From: Prorocentrum cordatum | Taxonomy: Eukaryota > Sar > Dinophyceae > Prorocentrales > Prorocentraceae | Assembly (NCBI GenBank): GCA_963575745.1 | Contig: CAUYUJ010008136.1 | Location: forward strand, 443,793-507,792 | Length of the DNA: 64,000 nucleotides | Reading direction: 5' to 3' | Part shown: positions 53,001 to 62,032 of the stretch, piece after piece | How positions within the stretch are numbered: position 1 is the stretch's first letter | Layout of the letters: each line of letters starts with the position of its first letter | Translations under genes and position numbers: made by a program | Notes under the pieces: generated by a model | What the model was told of the DNA's origin: nothing | What the model saw: the letters and a program-made list of their open reading frames with translations, nothing else | The model's database searches: none

Positions 53001-56000
53001 TTGCGTCGTGACAGCCAATCTGCTGCCTGGTGCTTGGTGTCCACCCAGGGCAGCACGAACATGATACCTGTAGCTAAACATAGAGCAGCTCGTCGACGTA
53101 GAAGGAGGTTGAGTCCAGCAGCTGACGAGCGGCCCTTGGCCATGGCCGCGGAGAGGCCCTCGTTGTCCTCCAGGTTGGCGACCAAGTAGCCGTGCGCCCC
53201 TGGGGCGCGGCTGAGCGCTGCGAGCAGCTTGAGCGCTGCCCTGCCTTCGCCCAGCGTTATGTGGTCTGGGCGTTGCCACCGCCCTGATCCCAGCTCAGTC
53301 CATTCGCATTCAGGCTTCTCAAGCAGGCTCCGCGGCACCTTGGAGACGGCGATGCGATTCGCTATCTCCTTGTCCGCCCTGTTGAGGTGGCCGACCCTGC
53401 CGTCGAGCCGCGCAACAGTGTGGCCCGGCCGCGTGCCAGCTGCCACCAGGTCCTCGCGCTCGACGATGCTCGCGGCGGTCCCGACGATCCCGTAGCCGCC
53501 GAAGTCGCCCTCGTTCGAGCCCTCGGCGTCGGAAGAAAAGACCAGCGGCGCCACCGGGGCGTTGAGCACGCACTCCATCGACAGCACCAGGTGTGCCATG
53601 GCCTCCAGCTCTCGCCGAGCCGAGGGCCACCAGCTGATGACCTGGTTGGCGTGCTTCTCGATCATGCTGAAGATCGCGTGCGGGGCGGACATCAGCTCCC
53701 GCTTCAAGAGGGCGCCCCACAGCCAGGCGCCTACGACCGCTCTCAGTAGCTCCACGTCGATCCAGTCGACCTCCAGCAGCCACAGGCAGCTCTCGCGCAG
53801 CAGCCAGCCCTTGTGCGGGTCGAAACGTAGCGCGGGCGGCGACCTCTGCACGCGGTACCCCACGGCCTTCAAGTTGTCCTCGGCCTCGACCCGCTCGGTG
53901 ACCAGAAACCCCTCGCGCTCCCAGCCGTCCGCGACCTGCTGCATCAGCTCGTCGCACTTCGGCTCCTCTGAAACGGGGCCCACAGTCAACGCCAAGCCGT
54001 CGTCGACGTGAACGTAGGCCGCCACGTCCTCGGGCCCCAAACTGTACTGACCCTTCTTGGAGTACTTCTCGTTCAGCATGACAAACTTCCCTCCTAACGG
54101 ACCCTCTGCTTCTCGACTCCATTGGCTTGTGCGAGGCCGTGCTGTAGAAGGGCGTCTCCAACCCCCAGGTCCACCTGCTTCCAGACGCATCAGTGCAATA
54201 GTACGGGTAATACACCAACCGAAGAAACGGCACAGACCTGAGGGATAACTCTGAAGACGTCGTGACGCAAATACTCCCCGATCATTCTTACCTCGGACAT
54301 TGTCGTGAGCATGGTTACCGTCACAGTGAAGCAAACCTTCGGATAGCCCAAGGAGGTTGCAAAGGAGACCTGTAGGTTTTTGGGCCGCCCCCCCGTACAT
54401 GCACTGATCTAGAGTTTCAACCTGGGCCTGAGCACGTTCAGCTAAACCTTTCACCCCTTCGAGGGCGAAAACAGAAGGGAAGGGGATCTCGCCAGGGTCC
54501 GCGGGGTGCTCTAACAAAAAAGCCCCGCCCTGTAACAGAGCAGCCTCGCACAGACCTAAGAAGTTGAAAAGCAGAGCGTTTGCCTCTACTACTCGCATCC
54601 TCTCATGATTCTTCAGCGACGGCAGCCCCAGCAAGTGGTCGCGTCGTCGCAGCGGCGGGGGGCCGCCTGGCCGGTGCCTCAGCCTGCTCCAGGTGGCACA
54701 GGGCGGCCCTCCCAGCACCACATCCAGCAGGCCCTCGTTCGCCAGCTCGAGGAGCGCCGCGACGGTGTGTGGGTCGGTGAAGTCCCAGCGCGCGTCGAAA
54801 GCCAGGTCGACGCCAAAGAAGAAGACGGGTATGTCATGCTGCTGGCAGAAAGTCTCAACATGGTCCTGGATGTCACCCAGGCGGCGGCCTCCTGCAAAGA
54901 TGTGGACCACTACCATGATCCTCTGAGCTGACCTCTTGAAGTAGCGCACCTTCTCGCAGAACTCTGCGACCGTGAAGCCCGACTCGAGTCGGTCCGCGCT
55001 GCGCCGGTTGCGCTGCAAGTCAACCCCCTCCTGGTCGTGTACCTCCACCTCGTCGGTCAAGTCCGCGTGCTTCGTGAAGTTGGCCAGCTCGGACTCGGCC
55101 AGCTTCCTGTTGAAATTCAGCGTCTCGCCCAAGCTCCGCACGTTGATCGACATCAGGATGTGCACAGAGTGGGAGCTCCCCATCGGCAGCCGCTGGTAGC
55201 ACGGGTAAACCATCTCGTAGTCGGGGGCGTCCTTTAGCTCCGGCGGGAGCTGGCTGCGCACCAAGGCGGCGGGCAGCGCGGGAGTAGCCATCCAGGGCCA
55301 CCACCACGACGGGGTCACGACCGACGAGAAGGCATTCGACTCGTCGCAGCGGGCGAGGTGCAGGGAGCCTTCCATCACGCGTATCTGAGAGAGAGCGCCT
55401 CCACCGCCTAGGCCATGGTCCTCTCGAGCACGGACATCACACCAAATGTAGTTCGCAGGGACCGCCATGACCAACTTTCTGAGCTTCTCGGGATCTTTCT
55501 TGGGGACCGCGCTGACGCCGTTGATGGCCTTAATGTCGGCGCGGCGCATGTAGGTCCATATGCGTGGTGGGAGGTCCTGGCGGCATAAGTACTTGGCCCA
55601 CTCCTCCTGCGAGCCTCCCAAGAAACCGTAGTGCTGCTCCAGCTCCCGCAGCAGCTGCTCGCTCTTGCCGCTCCAATCCACCACGTTGCTCTCCTCAGCG
55701 TAGAACTGGGACTCCGCAATCGGCAGGGCCTCCAGCATGTCCACGGTCCGCTCGGTGGTCACCTCGTCGATGCGGTCCGCAATGAACGTAGCGTGCACCT
55801 GTCGCTTGCAGGTCCCCGAGTAGGTGACTTCGCTGAGTTTGAGCAGCTCGCTGATAGCTCGCACGCCTGTCACCATTCCTGGCCGGCGAGCGCTGACAAA
55901 CTCCTGGGCCAACCTGATCGCCCTGAGTTGAGCTTGTCCTGCCGCTCCGTCGCTTGCTCTAAGATCTCGACGCTCGACGTTGCGGCTCGCCTGCTGCTTC

Positions 56001-56389
56001 AAGCCTCCAGCGTGAACTCGGTTCCAGGTCTCCAACACCTGGTTGGCCAGCTTGTGTATCTCTCGCCGCTTCGCCTCCCTCTGTCGTAGCCTGCCCGACG
56101 ACGACGCTGGTCGTGTACTCGGCCAGGGCAGCAGGGGCAACGGGAGGAGGCCACGTCGCTCCTGAAGTAGGAGGTGAATGTCGGCAAGGTCGGGAAAGGG
56201 GCTGGTTCTCGCTATCGTCGGGCGAGAGGGCGGTGGTCGTGAGCACGTCCGCGGCCCGCTCTGGCATGCAGCTCCATCCCGATGTACTGGCACCCACGCG
56301 CCTCCGTCTCCTCGTCCACCTCGCAGCCGTAAAGTGATTCGCCTCGGAGGTGCCCCCGGCTGCCAAGGCACCTCCGTCCTCGGCGGGGG
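52997..56389 (-). CDS. Pol: RT with inserted C5-methyltransferase-like domain, plus RNase H
   Basis: Open frame in the same frame as gag, separated only by UGA at 56392-56390. No ATG occurs before about residue 166 (numbering from the GTG at 56371), so readthrough is the likely expression route. RT: GVSAVPKKDPEKLRKLVMAV (285-304), motif A DESNAFSS (343-350), motif B RLPMGSSHSV (394-403), motif C YVHVDDGLAL (786-795). Between B and C, residues about 484-690 (genome 54922-54302) resemble a cytosine-5 methyltransferase: HIFAGGRRLGD (490-500, motif I-like), GGPPCATWS (554-562, motif IV with nucleophile Cys558) and LLEHPADP (619-626, in place of ENV). RNase H: D948 in SSDAEGS, E1042, D1069 in LEDNEG..AMAKGRS, and WVDTKHQAADWLSRR (1109-1123). 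1124 codons without a break. Methylation activity is inferred from motifs only. Confidence 0.85.
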   Translation of the reverse strand, partial: PPPRTEVPWQPGAPPRRITLRLRGGRGDGGAWVPVHRDGAACQSGPRTCSRPPPSRPTIARTSPFPDLADIHLLLQERRGLLPLPLLPWPSTRPASSSGRLRQREAKRREIHKLANQVLETWNRVHAGGLKQQASRNVERRDLRASDGAAGQAQLRAIRLAQEFVSARRPGMVTGVRAISELLKLSEVTYSGTCKRQVHATFIADRIDEVTTERTVDMLEALPIAESQFYAEESNVVDWSGKSEQLLRELEQHYGFLGGSQEEWAKYLCRQDLPPRIWTYMRRADIKAINGVSAVPKKDPEKLRKLVMAVPANYIWCDVRAREDHGLGGGGALSQIRVMEGSLHLARCDESNAFSSVVTPSWWWPWMATPALPAALVRSQLPPELKDAPDYEMVYPCYQRLPMGSSHSVHILMSINVRSLGETLNFNRKLAESELANFTKHADLTDEVEVHDQEGVDLQRNRRSADRLESGFTVAEFCEKVRYFKRSAQRIMVVVHIFAGGRRLGDIQDHVETFCQQHDIPVFFFGVDLAFDARWDFTDPHTVAALLELANEGLLDVVLGGPPCATWSRLRHRPGGPPPLRRRDHLLGLPSLKNHERMRVVEANALLFNFLGLCEAALLQGGAFLLEHPADPGEIPFPSVFALEGVKGLAERAQAQVETLDQCMYGGAAQKPTGLLCNLLGLSEGLLHCDGNHAHDNVRGKNDRGVFASRRLQSYPSGLCRFFGWCITRTIALMRLEAGGPGGWRRPSTARPRTSQWSREAEGPLGGKFVMLNEKYSKKGQYSLGPEDVAAYVHVDDGLALTVGPVSEEPKCDELMQQVADGWEREGFLVTERVEAEDNLKAVGYRVQRSPPALRFDPHKGWLLRESCLWLLEVDWIDVELLRAVVGAWLWGALLKRELMSAPHAIFSMIEKHANQVISWWPSARRELEAMAHLVLSMECVLNAPVAPLVFSSDAEGSNEGDFGGYGIVGTAASIVEREDLVAAGTRPGHTVARLDGRVGHLNRADKEIANRIAVSKVPRSLLEKPECEWTELGSGRWQRPDHITLGEGRAALKLLAALSRAPGAHGYLVANLEDNEGLSAAMAKGRSSAAGLNLLLRRRAALCLATGIMFVLPWVDTKHQAADWLSRRK

Positions 56390-56392
56390 TCA
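56390..56392 (-). promoter_or_regulatory. Candidate UGA readthrough codon between gag and pol
   Basis: The coding strand reads AGCCAT TGA CCC. Gag and pol are in the same frame, separated only by this codon, and pol has no nearby ATG. A C directly after UGA is a context known to favour readthrough. No supporting RNA structure was modelled. Confidence 0.5.
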
Positions 56393-57892
56393 ATGGCTCG
56401 ACTTGCCCTTGGGGGGAGCCCCCCCCTTGGGCGTGCCCTTCGAGCCCTTCAAGTCGCCCTTGTTGGCGTGCTGGCGTCGCCTGATCTCCGAGCTGATGCG
56501 TTCCTCGCGCTGGTGCTCCATCTTCGAGTGTGTCGTCGCCTCGGAGATCAGCCAGTTCGGTGCGATGTCCACCGCCGAGCCAGGCGCCACCACTGCGCGG
56601 AGACGCGCCGCGCCCACGCTGTCACGCGTGCGGCTCTCGTACACGTAGGCCGAGATATGACGCAGGGCGACCTCCACCTGATCGTCTGAGTTCAGCTTCG
56701 CGTAGAGGCTCACGTCGTCCTTGCAGTCGCCCAGCGCGAAGTCCACCGCGGTGGCCGTCGCCCACAGGGACTGCCATTCCTCGCCTCGCTTGGAGCCCAC
56801 GTGTGGCTGAGTCAGCCAGTTCCTCACCGACGTAGACCCTGACGCTCTGATGTTCCGATAGATCTCGCCACCTGAGTCGGGCGGCAGGCTGTGGGCCCAG
56901 CCCTCGACGGAGGTCGAGGCCGCGAGCCCGCCACCCACGAAGCCGCCCGAGAACTGCACGGGCGCCGTCTCGAAGCCCCTCAGCACCGCCTTCACGCTGT
57001 CCACGTCCGGCGCCCCGATCGACGCCTCTCCCGAGTAGCCCCGCGCCACCAGCGCCGCCTTCACGCCCGCGTCCAGCAAGCCCGCCTGCTCGCGCTGGTG
57101 GACCCTCTGCCAGAAGCGCGCGCCCCACCACGGGTCGGTCGAGCTCGTGGCCGCGTAGCTCTCGAGCTCTGTCCTGATGGCGGCGGCGCAGGCGCTGGCC
57201 CCCGATGGGGGCGTGCTCGGGGCCGCCGCCGCGCCCGCCGGCTGACCTCCTGCGTCGGCGTCGCCGCCTGTGCCCGTTGCGGGTCCGCCTGGCACAGCCG
57301 CGCCGCTCGTGGTGGCCGGACCTGCACCGGCGGGGGCCCCGCCCTGGCTGCAAGAGATCGGTCCTCCGAGACATCTTCCAGCGCCGAAGGCGTGGAAGGC
57401 GGCGAGCCCGCCGTCTGGCGCCCCTGAGGGAGGCGCCTCCCACATCCCTGGCGCTGCGGCGGGCGGTGGCCCGATGGCGAAAGGCGGCGGGGGCGGCAAG
57501 CCGAGAGCCCCGCCCTCGCCCGCGCCAGCTGCGGGGCCGCTCGGCTCGCCACCTTCTGACGGGGCGGCAGGCGGCTCGAGCTTGGCGAGCTGTAGCGCGG
57601 CCAGCTGGTTCCGCAGGCGCTCCAGCTCGTCGCTGTCGTCCTGGCGACGGCAGCACCATCCCAGCAGGCCCGCGCGCCACAAGGTGAGGCCGCTCCCCGC
57701 AGAGCCCGCAAGGACGGCCAGCCCTAGACGTTGAACGGCAGCGCGGCCTGAGTCCGCCTTCAGGGCGCCGTCGGCAAGGAAGCAGACCGTCAGCAACGTC
57801 GCTCCTGCCCAGCCGAGCGCCCACCACCTGCTTGGGCCTCCTGGCGGCGATACAGGCCCCTCGGGCTCCGAGGGTGCTGGAGAAAGAACCAT
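56390..57892 (-). CDS. Gag-like protein of the YR retrotransposon
   Basis: 500 codons from ATG at 57892 (MVLSPAPSEPEG) to UGA at 56392-56390. The frame is open further upstream into the X1 repeat, but 57892 is the first ATG that avoids the terminal repeat. Residues about 22-44 (WWALGWAGATLLTVCFLADG) and about 53-80 (LGLAVLAGSAGSGLTLWRAG then LLGWCC) are hydrophobic and could span a membrane. A short coiled coil follows (DDSDELERLRNQLAALQLAK), then a long Gly/Ala/Pro linker, a folded region with WWGARFWQRVHQREQAGLLD and LALGD-type helices, and a basic tail (SSEIRRRQHANKGDLKGSKG, KGKSSH) suited to RNA binding. No Cys zinc knuckle. Gag assignment is from position, basic tail and linkage to pol. 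Confidence 0.65.
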   Translation of the reverse strand: MVLSPAPSEPEGPVSPPGGPSRWWALGWAGATLLTVCFLADGALKADSGRAAVQRLGLAVLAGSAGSGLTLWRAGLLGWCCRRQDDSDELERLRNQLAALQLAKLEPPAAPSEGGEPSGPAAGAGEGGALGLPPPPPFAIGPPPAAAPGMWEAPPSGAPDGGLAAFHAFGAGRCLGGPISCSQGGAPAGAGPATTSGAAVPGGPATGTGGDADAGGQPAGAAAAPSTPPSGASACAAAIRTELESYAATSSTDPWWGARFWQRVHQREQAGLLDAGVKAALVARGYSGEASIGAPDVDSVKAVLRGFETAPVQFSGGFVGGGLAASTSVEGWAHSLPPDSGGEIYRNIRASGSTSVRNWLTQPHVGSKRGEEWQSLWATATAVDFALGDCKDDVSLYAKLNSDDQVEVALRHISAYVYESRTRDSVGAARLRAVVAPGSAVDIAPNWLISEATTHSKMEHQREERISSEIRRRQHANKGDLKGSKGTPKGGAPPKGKSSH

Positions 57893-57963
57893 GTTCGTGC
57901 TACGCTGGGGGTCCCAAGCCCCAAAGACTTCGTTAGAAGGAAAACATGATGCCTGGGTGTTGA

Positions 57964-58037
57964 GCCCAGAAAAAACTACGAAGGGGGAGATCGCACTCAC
58001 TTCACATTAAGTAACATTCAGAGACCTCATTCTCCAA
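57964..58037 (-). repeat. Split direct repeat X1 (element 5' terminus)
   Basis: 74 bp identical to 50444-50517. Directly followed on the plus strand by TCATCATCATC. Confidence 0.95.
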
Positions 58038-58055
58038 TCATCATCATCATCATCA

Positions 58056-58094
<39 letters not shown>

Positions 58095-58100
58095 TCATCG

Positions 58101-58177
<77 letters not shown>

Positions 58178-58190
58178 GTCGTCACCATTT
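58038..58190. repeat. (ATC)n / (GTC)n microsatellite
   Basis: ATC triplets with a GTC block at about 58058-58095. Continuation of the microsatellite interrupted at 50068. Confidence 0.96.
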
Positions 58191-58486
58191 CCCCTGTTGT
58201 TCTCCTCCTCCCCGTCTTCGTCCCCTCCTCCTCCCCCTCTGCCTCCGCCTCCGCCTCCGCCTCCTCCTCCTCCTCCGCCTCCTCCTCCTCCTGCTCCTCC
58301 TCCTCCTTCCTCCCCCCCTCCCCTCATCTTCCCCCTCCCCTTCCGCCTCCCGCTCCCGATCTTCGCCCCATTTTCCCAGTGGCGCGTCGGGTGTCACGGC
58401 GGCCAGGCAAAGGACAGCGCCAAGCGGAACATGGACCTGATGGACCTGGGCCCCAGCTTTCGGCGTTCGGACTAGGAGGATCATGA
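58191..58486 (+). other. Pyrimidine-rich tract followed by a possible terminal exon
   Basis: CT-rich to about 58370, then a forward frame QWRVGCHGGQAKDSAKRNMD and LMDLGPSFRRSD to TAG at 58473-58475. The polypyrimidine tract and CCCAG at about 58376-58380 could be an intron end. No partner exon was found. Confidence 0.25.
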
Positions 58487-58735
58487 TGCGGAGGAAGAGG
58501 AGGAGAAGGAGGAGGAGGAGGAGGAGGAGGAGGAGGAGGAGGAGGACAAGGAGGAGGAGGAGGAGGAAGAGGAGGAGGAGGAGGCGGAGGAGGAGGAAGA
58601 GGAGGAGGAGGAGGAGGAGCAGGAGGAGGAGGACGGGAGGAGGAGGAGGAGGAGGAGGAGGAGGAGGAGGAGGGAGGAGGAGGAGGAGGAGGAGGGAGGA
58701 GGAGGAGGAGGAGGAGGAGGAGGAGGAGGATTCGA
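58487..58735. repeat. (GGA)n polypurine tract
   Basis: About 250 bp of GGA/GAG on the plus strand. Confidence 0.95.
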
Positions 58736-58839
58736 GCGGATTCGAGCGGGCCAAATCGGATTGCGACGCCATACGGCTTCGCGCCGAGGGAATTCTGGAC
58801 GCTCCGGGTCGTCCCCGAGCCGATCCAGAACTCCAGGAA

Positions 58840-60186
58840 GCCCGGATGGGGGCTGCTCTTCGGCACCCGCTCGCACGCGCTGGATTCCAGCACAGTAGCT
58901 GATGAAAGGAGCCCCCCTCGCGCAGGACTGCGGTGCACGGCTACGCTTCTCACACTAGTTGATCTCGGCGTTGTAGCTGCGCCAGTGCGCTCGTGCCCCC
59001 ACTGCTGACATGCCTGGCAGTCCTTGCTGCCACTGCCTGTCTTCCCCTTTCTTGCACGAGTTGATTCCAGCGTTGTAGCCAGTCTAGCTCGGGCGCCAGC
59101 TTCGCCTCCCACTCCTCGCAGTGTAACGGCGGATGGCTGGTGATATCGGGCTACATCTTCGTCCACATCGTAGTTGAGGGCGTTGGGCTCATGCTTCTCC
59201 TTCCACCTCCCGTTAAGTAGCGCTAGAGCCTGCTGCCAGTGCCCACCCTTGTCGCCGCCGCTTTGCACAGCGTAGTGGGCGACTAAGGCATCGGGCTCCA
59301 GCTTCGCCTTCCCCACCTCTAGAGTAGCGAGAAGGAGGGAATAGTTTGGGTGGCTCCAGCTTTGTGCCCTGATCCCAACGCTGTAGCTGATGACGTCGGG
59401 CTCGTCCGTCGCCTTCCACCTCTCGCTGCGCAGCGCCAGGGCCTGTTGCCAGTGCCCGCCCTTCTCGCACGCGCTGTGCTCAGCGCAGGTAGTGACCAAC
59501 TCGGGCTCCAGCTTCGCCTCCGTCATGCCCTGATCCCAGCACTGTAGCTGATGACGTTGGGCTCGTGTCTTTGGCGTCCCTCTCTCGTTGAGGAGCGGCG
59601 CCCCCTTGTCGCACGCGCTGTAACCAGCGCTGCCGTCGGGCTCCAACTTCGCCTCCGCCCTCGACGGACCCTACATCCACTGCTATAGCTGATGGCGTGG
59701 GGCTCGTCCTTCATCTTCCCGCAGCGCCAGCGCCTGATGCCACTGCCCCGCCCCTTCTCTCGCACGAGCTGCTTTCAGCGCTGTCGCTGATCGTGGCCCA
59801 CCCGCACTTTTCCTGCTGCGCCAGCGTTTGCTGCCACTGCGCGCCCTTATCGCATGTGCTGTGGTTGGCGCTGGTGCCTGCTAGATTTGCCTCCATCTTC
59901 GCCTCCCACTTCTCATATTGCCTGCTCTTCTCGCCTGTACAGCGCCTGCTGCCACTGCCCATGTTTTCGCACGTCCCGATGTCCGCACTGTGGCTGATGG
60001 CATTGGGCTCCGTGTGCGGTGGGTCGCAACGTCCAATCGTGACATCGAACTCCGCAGTGAGTGACGCTGGGGCCTGCTGCCACTGCTGCCACTGCTGCCA
60101 CTGCGCCCTCGGAACGCGCCCATCGGGGTGTCGTCTGCGTCGCATTCTTGATGACACGGGGGCTGAGGAGACGAGAACCATGTCAT
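58840..60186 (-). pseudogene. Degenerate PPR-repeat array
   Basis: Reverse-strand fragments carry the typical dinoflagellate pentatricopeptide pattern of about 35 residues: EPDVISYSVGIRAQ, HSACEKGGHWQQALALRSER, GGDKGGHWQQALALLNGRW, EPNVISYSAGIRA, DEPHAISYSSGC and GTCENMGSGSRR-type remnants. Units recur at roughly 100-150-bp spacing (plus-strand AGCTGATG words near 58898, 59388, 59548, 59688 and 59989). Frames alternate between units and several stops intervene. PPR proteins bind RNA in organelles, one motif per base; this copy cannot encode a continuous solenoid. An array split by many short introns is possible but less likely. Confidence 0.7.
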
Positions 60187-60284
60187 CGTGCGCGTGTGCC
60201 GCCGACTTTCTTACTGTCGGCTCGCATCAACAATACAATTCCCAAGTTGGCTGATGCAACCCGCCCGCCCCCCCGAGAGGAATT

Positions 60285-60500
60285 TTTGAGGAGGAGGAAG
60301 AGTAGGACGAGGAGGAGGACGCAGATATGATGAGGAGGGCGAGGAGGAGGAGGAGGAGGATGAAGAGGAGGAGGATGAGGAGGAGGAGGGGGAAGAGGAG
60401 GAGAAGGATGACGAAGATGAAGAGGACGAGGAGGAAGAGAGGGAGGAGGAGGAGGATGAGGCGGGGGAGGAGGAGGAGGAGGCGGAGAAGGAGGAGGGGG
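60285..60500. repeat. (GGA)n polypurine tract
   Basis: GGA/GAG with GACGAAGAT interruptions, leading into GAT repeats. Confidence 0.93.
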
Positions 60501-60853
60501 ATGATGATGATGATGATGCTGATGCTGATGATGAGGATGATGCTGATGATGCTGATGATGACGATGATGATGATGCTGATGCTGATGATGCTGATGCTGA
60601 TGCTGATGATGCTGATGATGATGATGACGATGATGATGCTGCTGCTTACGATGATGAGTATTACGATGCTGACGATGATGACGATGATGATGACGATGAT
60701 GGTGCCGATGTCGATGCTGATGCTGACGATGCTGATGATGATGATGATGATGATCATGATGATGCTGATGCTGATGATGATGATGCTGCTGATGATGATG
60801 ATGCTGATGATGGTGATGATGATGCTGATGATGATGATGGTCATGATGACGAC

Positions 60854-60899
<46 letters not shown>

Positions 60900-61575
60900 G
60901 TGGTGATGATGCTGATGCTGATGATGATGCTGCTGCTGATGATGATGATGCTGCTGATTATGATGATGATGATGGTTATGATTATGATGATGCTGATGGT
61001 GATAGTGCTGATGATGATGATGCTGATGATGATGATGATGATGGTGATGATGATGCTGATGCTGATGCTGATGCTGATGATGATGATGACGATGCTGATG
61101 ATGATGATGTTGATTATGATGATGATGATGCTGCTGATGATGATGCTGATGCTGATCATGATGATGATGATGATGATGTGATGACGATGATGATGATGAT
61201 GATGGATCATGATGATGATGATGATGATGGATGATGCTGCTGCTGCTGATGATGGATGATGATGATGATGTGATGATGAGATGATGAGGATGATGATGAT
61301 GAGATGATGATGAGATGAGATGATGATTATGATGACGATGATGATGATGATGATTGATGATGATGATCATGATGATGATGATGATGATGATGATTGATGA
61401 TTGATGATGATGATGATGGCTGATGCTGATGATGGAGATGATGATGTGATGTATGATGATGATGATGATGATGATGAATGATGATGGAGATGATGATGAT
61501 GATGATGGATGATTGATGATGATGATGATGATTGATGATGTGAGTGATGAGGATGATGATGATAGTGAGGACGAT
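60501..61575. repeat. (GAT)n / (GATGCT)n microsatellite
   Basis: More than 1 kb of GAT with frequent GCT and GAC triplets. From about 61195 single-base slips (ATGGATGATG, TGATTGATG) change the frame. Confidence 0.95.
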
Positions 61576-62032
61576 GGATGAGGAGGGAGGGGGATGCTGA
61601 GGAGGAGAAGGAGGAGGAGGTAGGAGGAGGAGGAGGAGGAGGAGGACGAGGAAGGAGGATTAGGAGTAGGAGGAGGAGGAGGAGGAGGAGGAGGAGGAGG
61701 AGGCAGGAGGAGGAGGAGGAGGAGGAGGAGGAGGAAGGAGGAGAGGGGGATACTGAGGAGGAGAGGAGAAGGAGAGGCGGAGGAGGCAGGAGAAGGAGGA
61801 GGAGGAGCAGGAGGAGGGCGGAGTAGGAGTGAGGAGGAGCGGAGGGGGATGAGGAGGAGGGGGCGGGAGTGCGGAGGAGGAGGAGGAAGGAGGAGGAGGG
61901 AGGAGGAGGAGGAGAGGAGGAGAGGAGCAAAGGAGGAGGAGGAGGAGGAGGAGGAGGAGGAGGAGGAGGAGGAGGAGGAGGCGAGGAGGAGAAGAGGGGG
62001 AGGAGGGGAAGGATGAGAAGGAGGAGGAGGAG
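61576..62032. repeat. (GGA)n polypurine tract
   Basis: GGA/GAG with AGGAGTAGG variants, ending where the duplicated unit at 62033 begins. Confidence 0.94.

Larger units (their letters stand above)
50069..58037 (-). mobile_element. Tyrosine-recombinase retrotransposon with embedded methyltransferase-like domain
   Basis: About 7.97 kb, coding on the minus strand. Order on the coding strand: X1 (58037-57964), gag-like ORF (57892-56390), in-frame UGA, pol (56389-52997: RT with inserted cytosine-methyltransferase-like domain, then RNase H), tyrosine recombinase (53000-51907, one frameshift), membrane ORF (52046-50883), Y1 (50799-50519), X2 (50517-50444), 94 bp, Y2 (50349-50069). X-ORFs-Y-X-Y is the split-direct-repeat arrangement of Ngaro/PAT/VIPER-type elements, and the presence of a recombinase instead of an integrase agrees. 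Both flanks are ATC microsatellite, and no target-site duplication is evident, as expected for recombinase-mediated insertion. Repeat identity (74/74 and 277/281) indicates a young copy. Confidence 0.88.

Noticed and set aside
53319-54233. 304-codon reverse ORF within pol
   Set aside because: Alternate frame of the RT/RNase H coding sequence.
54290-54950. The methyltransferase-like segment considered as a separate nested gene
   Set aside because: No stop or ATG separates it from RT on either side and the frame is continuous, so a single polyprotein is simpler.
56622-57827. 401-codon Arg/Gly-rich reverse ORF overlapping gag
   Set aside because: Alternate frame of GC-rich gag; the gag frame has the balanced sequence and pol linkage.
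60183-61370. His-rich and Ile-rich reverse ORFs and a Met-rich forward ORF
   Set aside because: Products of the GATGAT/GATGCT repeat.
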